Assembly (NCBI GenBank): GCA_038093515.1
Contig: JBBPSI010000016.1
Coordinates: 1 to 64,000, forward strand
From: Butyriboletus loyo
Taxonomy: Eukaryota > Basidiomycota > Agaricomycetes > Boletales > Boletaceae
Reading direction: 5' to 3'
Length of the DNA stretch: 64,000 bases
The first letter of the stretch is position 1; every line of letters begins with the position of its first letter. Below, in pieces: positions 33,706 to 45,700 of this stretch. The notes beneath the pieces are model-generated. The model was given only the letters and a program-made list of their open reading frames with translations, made no database searches and was not told the origin of the DNA. A program made the position numbers and the translations under genes.

Positions 33706-36060
33706 TCAATTCGGCACTTCAAACAACTGACACTTGCGAAAGTGTGCTGAGACGGCCTGATTGATCTCGTGGTTCAGCGCAGATCGGACGATCAGGCCAC
33801 CGCAGACGTAGCAAAAGTGAGTGTTGCACCCGGGCGAAATACACTGCCAGAAACAAGAAAACGTGACATATGACGGACAAGGTGATGTGAGAAGGGCGAG
33901 CACACACCGCCATGTGATTGCATCCTGTTTCCTTTTGAATCGGCGACGTGCAATCTGTACGATGCTCCCATGAGTCCCCGCGGAAAAAAAAGGGGGTGAA
34001 CATTCACGTACTCGGACAATGTTTCCACCCCTTTTCTTTCATCAAATGGTCTAGCTCAGACGACCCGTCGCACGAATGTTTCGGACCGTCGACGACGATC
34101 GTCTGTTCGCATTTTTTGCACCATACGTGATGACAATCTCTCTGAGGACACACGATACTGATCACCTCCGAGTAGTCTTCGCGATCCACAAAAGCGGGGC
34201 GTCGGCACCTGTTGGAACTGTGTCATTTTTCTCACACAAACAGAAAGTACACAGCGAGACAGACTTGCGACAATGGATTTGAATGGTGAATTCAGCTAGC
34301 TCCATCTCGGTCAAGACCTGGGACTGCTCTTCGCTGATACCAAGTTGTTCGATCAGGACCCTCGAGATCACTATAAAGACAAAAAACGTTAACGTCCCCG
34401 ACGAGGGAATACCAAACGTGATGCGTACCACCAGGCTCTTTGTTATCCTTGACGATAGTGCACATAGGACATAATATCGGGTACCGGTGCTCTTGGATCT
34501 TCGACGAAATATACCCCCTTAAACAGGACCTACATATCATGTGCACGCATTCATCTATTTTGGCGACGTCGTCTTCAGGCAGCTCGTCCATGCATATAAT
34601 GCACTGGAACGTGGATTGGATTGACCGGGATAGTTCTGCATGCTCTCGACGAAGCCGTCGATCTTCAGAGTCAAATTCATCCTGGAGTTCGCGAGCGACA
34701 AGTGTGGTCTGGATCCAGAGATCGTCCGAGTTTTTGTTTGACATATCATAAAAGTCGAGGTCCTCGTAAGTGGGTGGCACTTTGGAAGGAACGGGGGGTG
34801 GATTGTTGGCGAAGATACTTTGCGCCCCAGCGATATCAGAAGCAGTGGATGGGCGCGCAGGACCACTACGTTTTACAGGAGCCGTAGATGGGATATCAGT
34901 GGAGCGATTATACGCGCCAGATCTCCGAGAAGGACCTGCGACGGCGTTGCTAATCAGGCCAAAGGAGAGCACTGACCCTCTTTTTGCAGACGCCGCAGAA
35001 GAGGAAGCCTCGTATTTCGCCTTCATCTGTTCTTGTCGTATACAAGTCCGGAGGCGATCGCCCTCCGACTCAAGCCTCTTGTTGTCAGAGCTAGCAAGCT
35101 CCTTGTTGGCGCGTTTGAGCTCTGAGATCTGCGCGCGAAGGCTGAGTATAGCTAAGCTGGACTGGACGACGGCTTTCTCGTAATCATTGCGCTGATGCCT
35201 GGTAACGTATATGTGTGCCGAGCAATTCGCGAGGAGCTGTGCTTGCCACTGAAAGTCGGATGAATCAAAGATGCCCTCGTCCATTGAAGGCAAGATGTCA
35301 CTCAGAGTGCGGGCCGTGTTTTCTATCGAGGTGCTAAACGATAGGCCGGCTCCGCGAGGATGCGAGGGACGAGGGTGTGAGTCGAAGATGACAAAAAGCG
35401 GGTTGTCGGGCGTGCTTGAATGCGGACCGGCGTTTGAGTTGACAAACTTGAAACAAGCGATGATTTCGGGTGGACGCGTGATGATCATCACAGCCGATTT
35501 CTCAATCCTTTTCATGTTTCTAAGAGAAAGCAACGCACGATGGTTCGCTTGCGGGCCGATACGTACTGACGATGGACGCACCCGAGGAGCTTCTGAAAGT
35601 GTTTGGGCTTCGGGCGACCAAACTCGGTAGACATGAGTTTGAGAGATCCGCTAAAGATTGGGAGATTGTAAATCTCATCGACCTCCAGATGCAGATTACT
35701 AGACCATCCTGCACAAATGGCTATGATTTCCTGGGGATCGAGTCCCGTCATTGATAGAACGAGTATGCCAGACGGTACAGCAACCACGGGCGCACCACTC
35801 ACTTCGATGACCTCCCTCGTGCTCAGTTCGTTCAAAACATCCGAGAGGTTCCTCTTGCTTTGCTCAATTCGGAACCCGATCCTGGCAAAGTTGAATGCAG
35901 CAAGGCCACACGCAGAAACACCCTGCGCCGTAAATTGACTGGTACCCGCGAAAGAGACGATATGATCCTTTCCCAGGACCAAAATTTGTGTAGACAAGGG
36001 TGAATCGCCCTGGGCTTGACCACTGGGTTTAAACCTTTTGGACGTCGAGAATTGAGACAT
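33706..36060 (-). CDS. RBR E3 ubiquitin ligase with N-terminal protease-like region
   Basis: RING1-IBR-RING2 ligase that passes ubiquitin through a RING2 cysteine. Exons in transcription order (35582-36060, 34429-35519, 34265-34370, 34012-34208, 33908-33954, 33706-33843) close to 685 residues. RING1 lies at about residues 466-513 (CIICMDELPEDD, HMICRSCL, CPMC). The IBR holds HCRKCRRPAF and CPQRDCHHVWCKKCEQ. RING2 has CTSPIQKETGCNHMACIS, with the catalytic cysteine in the GCNHM motif. A coiled coil lies around residues 270-330. The first 235 residues contain Cys51 in SACGLAAFNFA and Asp206-x-His208 in VIFDSHPRPSHP. This order and spacing resemble papain-fold deubiquitinases of the tegument-USP (MEROPS C76) kind; that link is my inference. 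A broken tandem copy follows downstream. Confidence 0.9.
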
Positions 36061-36546
36061 GATGTAAGACAGCCGGGTGGAAGAGTAACACTGAAAGTTG
36101 CTGGGCGCTTAAGAGATGATCGGTGATGATCTTCAGAATTCATGAGGTCGCAAATACGTGGAAGTAGATGCTGTGAATAATTGTAGAAACAAATGGGTAG
36201 CCCTGTGTCTGCTAGTCTTGTTTTCTGCTGCCATGTTTGCCGACAGTCTAGCGTCGGCCTAACCGCTGGGAACGTGGATCAGACAGGGTACGTACATCGT
36301 TTGAGACTGTAGGGGGAAAAAAAGCATCAAGCCCAGAGGAAGGTACATAAACTCCATGGATGCCCAAGCAGGTGAACGAATCCATACAAAAAAATCCAAA
36401 GTAAATAACGGCGTCATTAAGCACATCTCCCGATACAAACTAAGGGTAGACCAGAAAAGAACCGGTACTTACGGAGAGAATGAGATATCATAAATCGAAA
36501 GCATAAAATGTGCGTGAAATCAAGAAAAAGAAAAAAAATCATCGGA
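36061..36546. other. Intergenic region upstream of the RBR gene
   Basis: It contains the presumed promoter of the RBR gene and the 3' flank of the BTB gene; both are on the minus strand. I see no gene here. Confidence 0.4.
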
Positions 36547-39090
36547 CTACACGACGCCCAAAACGACCGTCGCTCTCAAACTGAGCTCCTTGGGGGCAGG
36601 CACGGGGGACTTGACCGGCTGACCGTCCGCCCCAACCTCGCCCATCTCTTCCGGTCGCAACGAGCTCGACTTCCAGCCCCAACTCTGGCTCACGTTGAAC
36701 ACGTCGGGCACGCTCGTGAACCGCGTGATGGAGGACCCCATCGTGCTGGTGCAGGAGACAGAAAAGTAGGCAGAGACGGACGGGCGCGGGTCTCTGTAGG
36801 GCTGTGCGGGGGCGATCGGCGGAGCTGTCGCTGGGACTGTGTTCCCGGCTGATTGGTAGGTCGTAGGGTGACCCGACGAGGTCGACGGGAGAGAGCTGGG
36901 GGTCGCACTCCGGACGGGCTGAATCGAGGGGGAGTGACGGATGGTGGGCGACGAGACAGGGGAGAGGAGATGCCGTGGAAGCGAGGGCACCCTGTTGTGG
37001 TTGCGCTCGCCTCGAGCGCTTGTGTGTGCCGGCGCGGACGGCGCAGGGATAGGATCAACGCTCGACTGGCGGTGCAGATAGATGCCCAGCTGAATCCCCT
37101 TCTTGCGCACGACTTGAACGTACACATTGAACAAACTCCCTGCATACCAAATCGTGCGTGAATGTAGCCGAGACTTTTCTTTGAGCGAATCAATGTCCCA
37201 AAATTCGACCGCAAAGCGATATGGAGGATGTGGCGACCAGCGAACGTTTCCCGTGGCATCGCTCGCAACACACTCGGCAGCAGTCTTTCGTTCTGCTTTG
37301 AGACCGAAGAAGTTTGCTTCGGAAGTCGCGGCGCGCGATGGAGATTTACGGTCGGCCAGAGCAGGTGGATCAAATAACTGATCCATGGATGCGCCTTCGA
37401 TACCATTGCTGTCGCCGATGCGTAATGATGAATCTTGGGCGACCGGGTAATAAACTTTGTCCCTTTCATCTACAGTGGACTGCTGCTTAGGCGACTCTGA
37501 AAGTCGTGGAAGGATTTCGGCAGTGCTAACGCAGATCCCCAGTTCTTTATCGCGTCCCGGTGATGGGCTAGGGGAAGGCGAGGAGTTGCTTTTGGGTCCC
37601 GCGATTATCTGACAGCGAAGCAAGGATTGTGTCCAGTGAGCATCTTGCAAAACGGATATAGGTACAAATGATCGACCAGTTGTCGGAGAAATGTCCTGTG
37701 AGATAGAAATAAGATCATCGACGAACTGACAAAATGTGTCAGAAAAGTGTGCAAGACATCCAAGGAATCATGATACCATGTTTGAGTAATAGATGCCCTC
37801 GCGAAACATGATCTCCCAGTCCTTCTCTTCGTTGTCGTCGATTCCTTGCCTTCTCCGGAGTTCAACAACAGTGCGTGCCAAGTCGTATCGCTCACGCTCT
37901 CCCATGACAAACAAGGCATCGGACGAGACGAGTTCTCGTATCCAGGCGGATGTTAGCCCGCCTCTGGCCCATATCAGGGGGACGCGATGGGGGGTTGGAG
38001 GGGAGGGCTCGTCTATAGATGGCCGAGATGGCAACGTATCTGCGCGGCGTCGGGAGACTGGGGGTTGGATTGGGATTGGCGCCAGTGGCAAGTCTCTCAC
38101 ACGGGAAGGCTTTTCTTCATGAAGGAGCATGTCCGGGCCCCATCTTGCCAACCAACAAGCGGCGGCTTCACCGATCTTGTCTGACACGGCACCATAATTG
38201 AAGGAAGGAGAGAACCCAGAACGTTCTGTGGGCTCTGATTCAGGGTCAGATTCTGCAGGGTTTTCCTTTTGTACGTCAAGATCGTGAAGTTTGTCAGCAA
38301 GGATATCGTGGGAGTCCAAGGGTGAAGGTGAAGGCAAGGGTTCGAGGATCTCAGCGATATGTTCCAAGCCAACGGCGGTGTCAAGGTCATTTTCTGTAAG
38401 AAAGTCAAGGGGAGAACCAGTGGCGAATCGGAGGTAAGGGATGATTGTATAGGGACCGACGGTATTGAGGATGTAAGTGAGGGCTTGGGAAGCGAGAGAG
38501 GGGATGGAGAGGTAGACGGAGGTTGCGAGGAGGGAAAGAAGGAAGGAGGGCGTGGCGGGCTGGTGGTCACGCGGAGGATCGGATGGTAGAGCGGGGCCAG
38601 GAAAGGAAGGAGTAAGCGGATGGATGGAGGTTGGAATGAGCGCGGGGGACACATGGAGAGGAGGGCCACCGCCGTAAAGGCGCGCGATGCATATCCTAGA
38701 GAGGGTGAGCTGCGAGTGAGGAGGGTAGTGGACGTACGTACTCGAATGCTGCGGATGGGTGGTGAGTCAGATGATGAGGCAAGTGAGGAGACGCACCTGG
38801 GCGTGTTATGTTGCGATCATCGAAGACGATGTCGACGTGCTGGAGGCCAGGAGAGTTGGAGGACTCGAGAAATCCAGCAGTGAAAAGGGAGCTGAAGAAG
38901 CCCTGGAGAAAAGTGAGCGCGGAGAGGGATGAGATAGGCAAGGACGGACTGCTCGGATGAGAACGATTCTGTGTAGCTTGTAGCGGGCTCTCCAAGTGCC
39001 GGAGACGTTGAGTACGACGTCTGGAGTGCGGGCGTGGAGGAGAGAGTTGTAGATGTGCTGCTGGAGATCTGTGGGGGAGAGAGCGAGCAT
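36547..39090 (-). CDS. BTB/POZ-domain protein
   Basis: Fungal BTB protein, probably a Cullin-3 adaptor or scaffold; the substrate is unknown. The BTB fold begins LQQHIYNSLLHARTPDVVL, continues KLHRIVLI, then GFFSSLFTAGFLESS and VDIVFDDRNITRPAFEICIARLYGGGPP. Later come a helical segment (FLLSLLATSVYLSIPSLASQ) and a long C-terminal region with WYAGSLFNVYVQVVRKKG and Ser/Pro-rich linkers, ending in RATVVLGVV. The start is the first ATG in frame, at 39090. An earlier GTG and an upstream open stretch lack an ATG. One exon between introns 38749-38796 and 38696-38741 is only 7 bases long (38742-38748), yet it is needed to keep AFEICIARLYGGG in frame. It is divergent from the TRAPP gene. Confidence 0.85.
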
Positions 39091-39269
39091 GAGAGGAGGA
39101 GTCACGTGGTACTTGCCAGTGGACTTGGACTTGGACTTGGACGACGAGCACGAGGATGCAGCAACAATCGCGGTTTTCTGTGCTCTCCTCCCCTGAACAT
39201 TTCTCCCCCACTTCCTTTTGTCGACTGATACTTGTGACGTAGGCCGTTGTACCTATCGTTCAGATCACC

Positions 39270-40078
39270 ATGCTTCTGCCTGAGTGAAGCTCCTCATCCT
39301 CCCCCAGATTCTCTCTCTCTTCCGCCCCCTCCATCTCCACAACCCTCACACAACACAAACCTGCAAACCGTCCAAATATCTATGATCGCAACCTCAACAA
39401 GACCCGCACAGCAGAGATATCCGCCTCTGCATTCGCTTTTCTCGTGTCAGAGATGGTCCAGTACACTCAGAAGCGCGTCAGTGGCATAGATGACCTCGAG
39501 CGCAGGTCCGCACATCCGTCTCTACCCTCTCTCTCCTAGTCACCACTCACAGGCTCAACACCCTTGGATACCGCGTCGGAGTACGCGTCCTCGAGCTCAT
39601 GGTCTGGCGCGCAGAGGCCTCCTCAAAGACCCCAAAACGCGAAATACGCTTCCTTCCTGCGCTCATGTCCATCCATACCCAAGTATGGCGTGCCGTCTTT
39701 GGGAGACCCGCAGACGCCATCGAGAAGAGCGTGGAGAACGAAGACGAATGCATGTCTCTCTTCATATTTTTCCCTCCTCTCTGACCCCTCGCACAGACAT
39801 GATCATCGACAACGATCCTCTCATCGAACGCCATATATCCGTACCAAGGGACCTCTCCACTCTCAGTTGCTCCTCCTTTACGGCAGGCATCGTCGAGGCC
39901 GTCCTCGATGGTCTTGGTTTCGTAAGCGTCCTCGGCTTTTTACAGGCGTCCTTCTCATCTCCCACAGCCCGCCAGAGTGACCGCGCACAACACACCTACC
40001 CAACAGTATCCATCCCGTAGCACCATATTGATCAAACTGGAGCAGTCTGCATTAGAGCGAGAACAAGTACTCAAGTAA
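39270..40078 (+). CDS. TRAPP complex subunit Trs31/TRAPPC5
   Basis: Bet3-family subunit of the TRAPP tethering complexes, which act as Rab (Ypt1) exchange factors in ER-Golgi traffic. The core reads NIYDRNLNKTRTAEISASAF, MVQYTQKRVSGIDDLERR, LNTLGYRVGVRVLELMV, DEYMIIDNDPLIERHISVP and SSFTAGIVEAVLDGLGFPARV. Exons after the start region are up to 39505, 39553-39749, 39797-39921 and 39968-40078. Intron 39750-39796 must use a GC donor to keep the frame. The 5' end is odd. The only nearby in-frame ATG (39270) is followed five codons later by TGA (39285-39287). A GTGAAG...CCCCAG segment of 24 bases (39284-39307) would remove the stop in frame, but it is shorter than any fungal intron I would expect. 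The start is therefore unresolved; the rest is secure. Confidence 0.88.
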
Positions 40079-40219
40079 CCGTACATCGTCTTCTCCTGTT
40101 ATCGTACATGCTTGAGTTCAACATCTATCATAGACCCCATCTGATCTAATCTTATCTCTGTCGAGGTGATCATCATGAGACCCACCTAACCGAGCGAATC
40201 TCTGCTCGTATCCCCAACC

Positions 40220-41265
40220 ATGGTTACCATACGCAACATCGCCATCTCCCCTCCCCTCATAAACACCTCTTGCGCATGGGCTTCGGATGAGCCCCAACTT
40301 GCAGCCCTGTTCGACTGCCCCTACACCGGTGCGGTCACCACCCGAACGGCCACACTCGGCGGTTTCGACGAAGACGCCTCACACACGGTAACCCTCCTTC
40401 CCGCATTCTCCAGGCACACCCACTAATCCCCCTCATCATCAAGGTCACCTTCCTCAAAGACTCCCTCACCTCCCTCAACTCATACGGCTACTCCCCTCAC
40501 CCCCTCTTCAGCTACGTAGGTCCCGGCGGATGGGTCCGTTCCATCCTCAAACGCAACCCCGACTCCACCAAACCGTTCATCGTCAGCATCACAGAATCAC
40601 ACCCGGCTGATCTCCGTCTCATGCTCAACGCCATCCAAGGCCTCCGCGCTGCCCAAGAAGGATGGGCAGCCCGCATCGCTATCGAGCTTAACACGAGCTG
40701 TCCCAATATACCCACTCGTCCACCCCCGTCATACGACCCCGCCGGTCCAAGTCTCGCTGCCCTCCTCGACGTTCTCGCAGAGTGCTTTTGGAAGGACAAG
40801 AGTCTGGCGATCGGGGTTAAGCTTCCGCCGTACGTCGTGAGCACACAGATCGCCGACGTCGTGCAGACCATCGCGGCGTATTCGCGGATCGATCCAGAGT
40901 TGGGCGCGTCGGTGAATCCGTTCGCGTTCTTGACCTGCACCAATACGCTCGGCAACAGTTTTGTGTTTGGAGACCAGGTCGACGGCGCTACGGCCGAGTT
41001 TGCAGTGCCACCTGGCGTTGGGGGTCTCGCAGGGGAAGCGATACACGCGTTATCGCTCGGGAACGTGTACACGATCTCGAAGCTGTTGGCAGCGTCGGAA
41101 GATCCTGCGCTACGAGAAATCGTCATCATCGGCGCCGGCGGTGTCACCTCCCCAGAGGCAGTCGCTCGCATGCATCGTGCTGGTGCAAGGGTCGTTGGGA
41201 GTGCGACACTTTTGGGAAAACTGGGCGTGGTAGCATTTGAACGGCTCGCTCGGCCGTATCTCTGA
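40220..41265 (+). CDS. Dihydroorotate dehydrogenase, class 1A type
   Basis: FMN flavoprotein of the cytosolic, fumarate-linked class 1A dihydroorotate dehydrogenases (URA1-like), oxidising dihydroorotate to orotate in pyrimidine synthesis. Exons 40220-40387 and 40444-41265 close to 329 residues. The catalytic loop ELNTSCPNIP has the class 1 cysteine base. Other marks are NTSCAWASDE near the N-terminus, GAVTTRTAT, SYVGPGGW, LAIGVKLPPY, CTNTLGNSF, GGLAGEAIHAL and the phosphate-binding IIGAGGVTSPEAV...GSATLLGK. There is no mitochondrial targeting or membrane segment, unlike class 2 enzymes. Specificity within the FMN oxidoreductase family is inferred from the motif set. Confidence 0.88.
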
Positions 41266-41391
41266 ATGTACTAAAGGATACAAAGGGGGAAAAATACAGT
41301 GACATGTGACAGGGTAATGGGGTAGATTAACTAGGTGTATATTGTCGCAAGTAAGAACGGGTTGAGTGAATGAATAAGTCAAAGCGTCCAG

Positions 41392-42530
41392 CTAGTGGTA
41401 GTATGAGAAGCTGTCTGACTGATTCCACGAAAAAAGCGAAAAGTCCGAGGCAGATTGATCTGGCTCTGTATGAATGCTCTGCACAAAGTGCATGACCGAC
41501 TGATAGTGATCGAGGGAAGGGATGGATCTCGGGGAAGAAACATCGTCGCGTATGCTGGGTTGGTAGTACTGATGAGAGGGAGACCCCCACAAAGAGCTCA
41601 GAGCATCTGATATACTTTCCTCAGTGATAGAGTAGAATGTCTCTGGCCCAACATGGTCTGCAGTCGCGACACACACAAGAGGCTGGAAGATCGTTACATT
41701 GGGACAAGAATCACATAATTTCGGTAACTCACTTGAGGTACCAAGCTCTCGTCAGGTACTTGTTCCGAAGCTATCTTGGTAGGGGGCAACAAGGGGCTGC
41801 GAAAAGGTGGGACGTCATCGGGCCCAGAGTCGCGCGAATCAGGGTCTACGCGCGTGCTGTGCTTTTCAGGGCCTGTGAACACATCAGCAGGATGCTCTGC
41901 GAAATGGCGTTCGTGGTCGAATTTCTTGACGGCGTTCTCCAATTCCTGGCCGAATTTTCCCGCCATGACCAACTCCGCGAGCTTCTCGCATCGTTTCACG
42001 TCCTCGACGCCGTTCCTGCGTACGTTGCGCTTCGCCGGTTTGTGCGCGCGCCCGACCGGACAGAACCGATAGTTAGGATAGCGTTCTGCGTGCTGCGCCT
42101 TCTCGGCCGCCGCCTTGTCGCGCCAGACCTGTTTCTCAACATCCGAGAGACGATTCCAGCAGTGCGCAATGATGCGCGTGATGTGGCGGTTGTCGTGCTC
42201 GATATTAGCGTTAATCTTTTGGGCGGCGGAAAAGGCGGAGCGGAAGAGCATGAACGCGTTCCGTGGACGAGGGATGTGATCGGGGTTTTTGTTACGCGGC
42301 GAGGTGCGCGAGGGGGGGATGGGCATGGCTGCGAGGAGCGCAGAGGATGGGAAGGTGTGGAGGAGGGGGTCTGAGTCGACCGCCGGGGATGGGTGGTGCG
42401 AGGAGGAGGAGGAGGAGGAAGAGGAGGAGAGGGCGCACATGAGGACCTCGTCAAAGACGGGCCACTGGTCTGGCGGGGGGACGAGTTGGGCATCGAAGGG
42501 AGGGGGAGCAGCAAAGTCAAAGGGGAGCAT
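41392..42530 (-). CDS. HMG-box transcription factor
   Basis: DNA-binding regulator with one HMG box of the MATA_HMG/Sox-like kind: IPRPRNAFMLFRSAF, HITRIIAHCWNRLSDVEKQV and EKAQHAERYPNYRFCP. Exons 41733-42530 and 41392-41682 close to 362 residues. The N-terminus is Pro/Ser-rich with a serine run. A basic segment (HKPAKRNVRRN) follows the box, and the C-terminus is acidic and Ser/Tyr-rich. In basidiomycetes such proteins control mating, fruiting or carbon responses; which applies here is unknown. It is in the same orientation as the RdRP gene downstream of its start, with about 230 bases between them. Confidence 0.9.
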
Positions 42531-42760
42531 GACGGAGGGGAATGCGATGCGGCCATTTTGGCGGTGAGTGGGTTTATATCAGATTCTCTTTCATAGGGAG
42601 ACACCCTTTCGCCGTGTCACATCGTCGAAGCATATTCCCCATTTGGGGTGACCTCCCTTTCTGAAATCACATAGACTACCTCTTTTAGTATGTGAAATGG
42701 TGTGACTCGGGTCCTTTCGGCATCTTGCGCCTCCACGTTGTGCGGAACTTTCAGCCCGAA

Positions 42761-45700
42761 CTACACCAATTGTCGCGCCGCCCGAATCAGCTCCAACATC
42801 CGCCCCAACGCGATCAGCCCAAAACTCTGCGGGCCGTACGACGTCGCGTTCTCCATCAACGCGCTCTCCGCTGCGCACCACGCCGCCCACGCCCGCTTGA
42901 ACATATCCGAAACCTGTCGCGTCTCCCGGTAGTAATCGTCCTCATCCTCGTCCCATTCGTCGTCATCCAAATCCTCTTGCTCGTCCCCCCCGTGTCCCGC
43001 CATGTTGCTTGCCCGCATCTCTGCCCTCACAGCACGCACCAGCTCGTGTGTCTGTCTCCCACACGTCAGACTCGACATCGGCCATCGCACCAAACACGCA
43101 CCTGCAAATTCATCGCACCAACCGCCTCCCTTCTCTTGTGGTGGTCCGACCAGTTGGCCATAATCGTCCCACTGACGAGCTCCGACTCTGACACGTAAAT
43201 ATCCTTGTTCTTCGACATCGTATGCGTCGTTGCAATCGCAAACAGCTGCGTGCAATAATCATCCAGCAAATAATCCATCTCTTCTTGCAACTCGGGAGAC
43301 GGTGCAACCAAACTGAGCCCGAGCTCGTACAAGTTAAACTGTCTCAAAGTGTGCTCGACAACATCCCCTCCAGACGGCGTGTGAGACTCGTTCCAGCTTT
43401 CCGGCATCCAGTCCTTGATCGGGACACGACGGAACAGCTTTCCGAGTAGTTTCGGGCTGTTGTAGTACATCGCCGACTTTGGATCAGCTCCCTCTCGAGC
43501 AAGAAAGTCGGGCCTGGTCTTGTCCCGGGGCTTCGGGAGGTCCTGGAACGTGACCGGCGTCCCTGTCTTTGGGAAATCGACAGCCTGCGAGGCGAGCTCT
43601 GCCAGCTTGAGACAATCAGGGCAAGATGGGTCTGCAAGATCAGAGAAGCGAAGATGGGTGATGGCGATGTGACCGACGAGGTCCGCCTCGATCTAAGACA
43701 CCATTAGAGCGGTCAATGGATAGAGTGATCCACTCACGTAGTCAAAGATAAAGTCGACCACGTCCTCGACTCCACTGGGGCGCAAGGTCCGCTTGATCGG
43801 GAGCGACTTGTACTCGCCCGGAATCGCATTTCTCTCGGGAACGAGGTCGGGCTGGGACGTTTGTGAGTAGACAAAGCATGTGGCCCAGAAAGGAAAGACT
43901 GACGTCAAGGATCAGATTGAAATCGTCTCCATCCATGTCCCCTCCCCCGAGACACGAAGAGAGCGGTCGGTCACCCCTACCGACCAGCGTTAGCTTCAAG
44001 TTATTCCAAACCAGACCAGACCAGACACGCTACCTGCACGAGAACACCACCACATTCGTCAGATGCGCCAACTCCTCCCTTCTCACCGCAGTCACAGTCT
44101 GCACGTCCCCCGGATGTATCTGAGGGCTGCGCGTGATACCGATCGTCCCGGTGATCTCCTCGTACAGCCCGCTCTTCTCGTCATGGACCGTCGCATAAAT
44201 CTCTCCTTCAGCTAAGCAGTCCCATTCATCAGACACCCCAAGCAGCGTATATGAGCCCGGAACCGCAATGTGGGCGCGATACTTGAGCTCGCGCAAGATG
44301 TGCGTCTCGGCGCAGTGTAAAGCATTCGCGATCAAGTCGTTATACAAGCCATCCTCCGTTTCATCGCCGTACATCCCCAAGTTCAATAACGACGTCATGT
44401 TGTTGAACAGCGACGGTAGGCGGAACGACGTCCCCAACCCGTGTTGCCGCAGCACGTTGGATGCGTTCTTGAACGAGCGCCGGATAGACTGAGCCTCGTT
44501 GATCGAGCGATCCTGCAGTTCAATGATGCGTTCGCGGCTCGCTTCGAGGTATTCCAGGACCACGATCAGCGGTCGGTTCAGGAACATGGCCTTGGGTCGG
44601 AGAGACGTCGACTGGATGTCGAACGTGCGATTGTCGGGCGCGTCAAACTTGACTTGCGAGTCCCGTAGACAGACGACTCTGCCCTTTAGCGTGGGATCCC
44701 GCACGACCATGCCCTTCGCACCACCTAGACGGAACTGGAAGGCGGAAGGCGCCCTGCCCCGCGCAGGCCGTTTCTTCGTCCGCTGGTTCGCTCTCCAAAT
44801 CGCGTCCGAAAGCTCCGCCGAGATCGGGCTACATCCGTCCGTCATGACTTTCTTTGCCGGGGATACGATGTCATCAATCCGGCGGATCTCGTCTGGCGCT
44901 AGCGTGATAGAGGGGTCCGTAGCTGAGAATGCCTGAGACCAACGAGCCCCAAGTCTGGCAGGTTGGTATAACAAGCGCGAAAAGTCTCCCTGTAGAACGG
45001 GACGTCAGCGAGACTGGACACTCAAGGGCACGAGACAGCATTTACAAGGCTTTCCCTGATCGTCGTCGCGTCCAACAGTCTCTCTTGGTCGTCATAGAAT
45101 GGGGTGACAAACCAAAGCGAATGTTCCTTGAGACCACTCATAGAATATCCCAACATGTGGTAGCGTCTTCCTGCAACTAAACAACCGTTGAGTAGAACGG
45201 GGCGATACCGTTTCGCAAGTAAATCCGTGATCGACGCCTCTAGGTCTCGCCGAAGCTTTGATCTATTCTCGTCTTGGAAGGAAACACGCAAGAAACACTC
45301 ATGATGTCCGAACCGGCGCAAGACGCTGTTGGATTGATCAGCGACAGGTCCTTCGAGGATGTATCGTGTCGGTGTGAGGATCATGTGATAAGAGTAGGAG
45401 ACGGCAGGACTGGCGAGCGCGGGTGCGAGTCGTCCTCTCGGCCGTTGTTGTTCTTCAAGATAGAGCTCGATCGCGTGCATGAGACAGCCCTCTAGCGTCG
45501 TCGGCGCAGCGCGATTCCGCCTCGATCGACGTCTGCGCCGAGGCGTCCTGTTCACTCCTTCATCTTCCACAAGGGAGATAAACCGTCTAAAAATTGGGGC
45601 TGCCGCCTCTCCGTGGTCGTCGCAAAGGCGTTCCAGCTGCTCCGTCAAGGACCATGCATCTATATGACTGAGCGTCCAGTTTGCGATGGCTTTCTCCACC

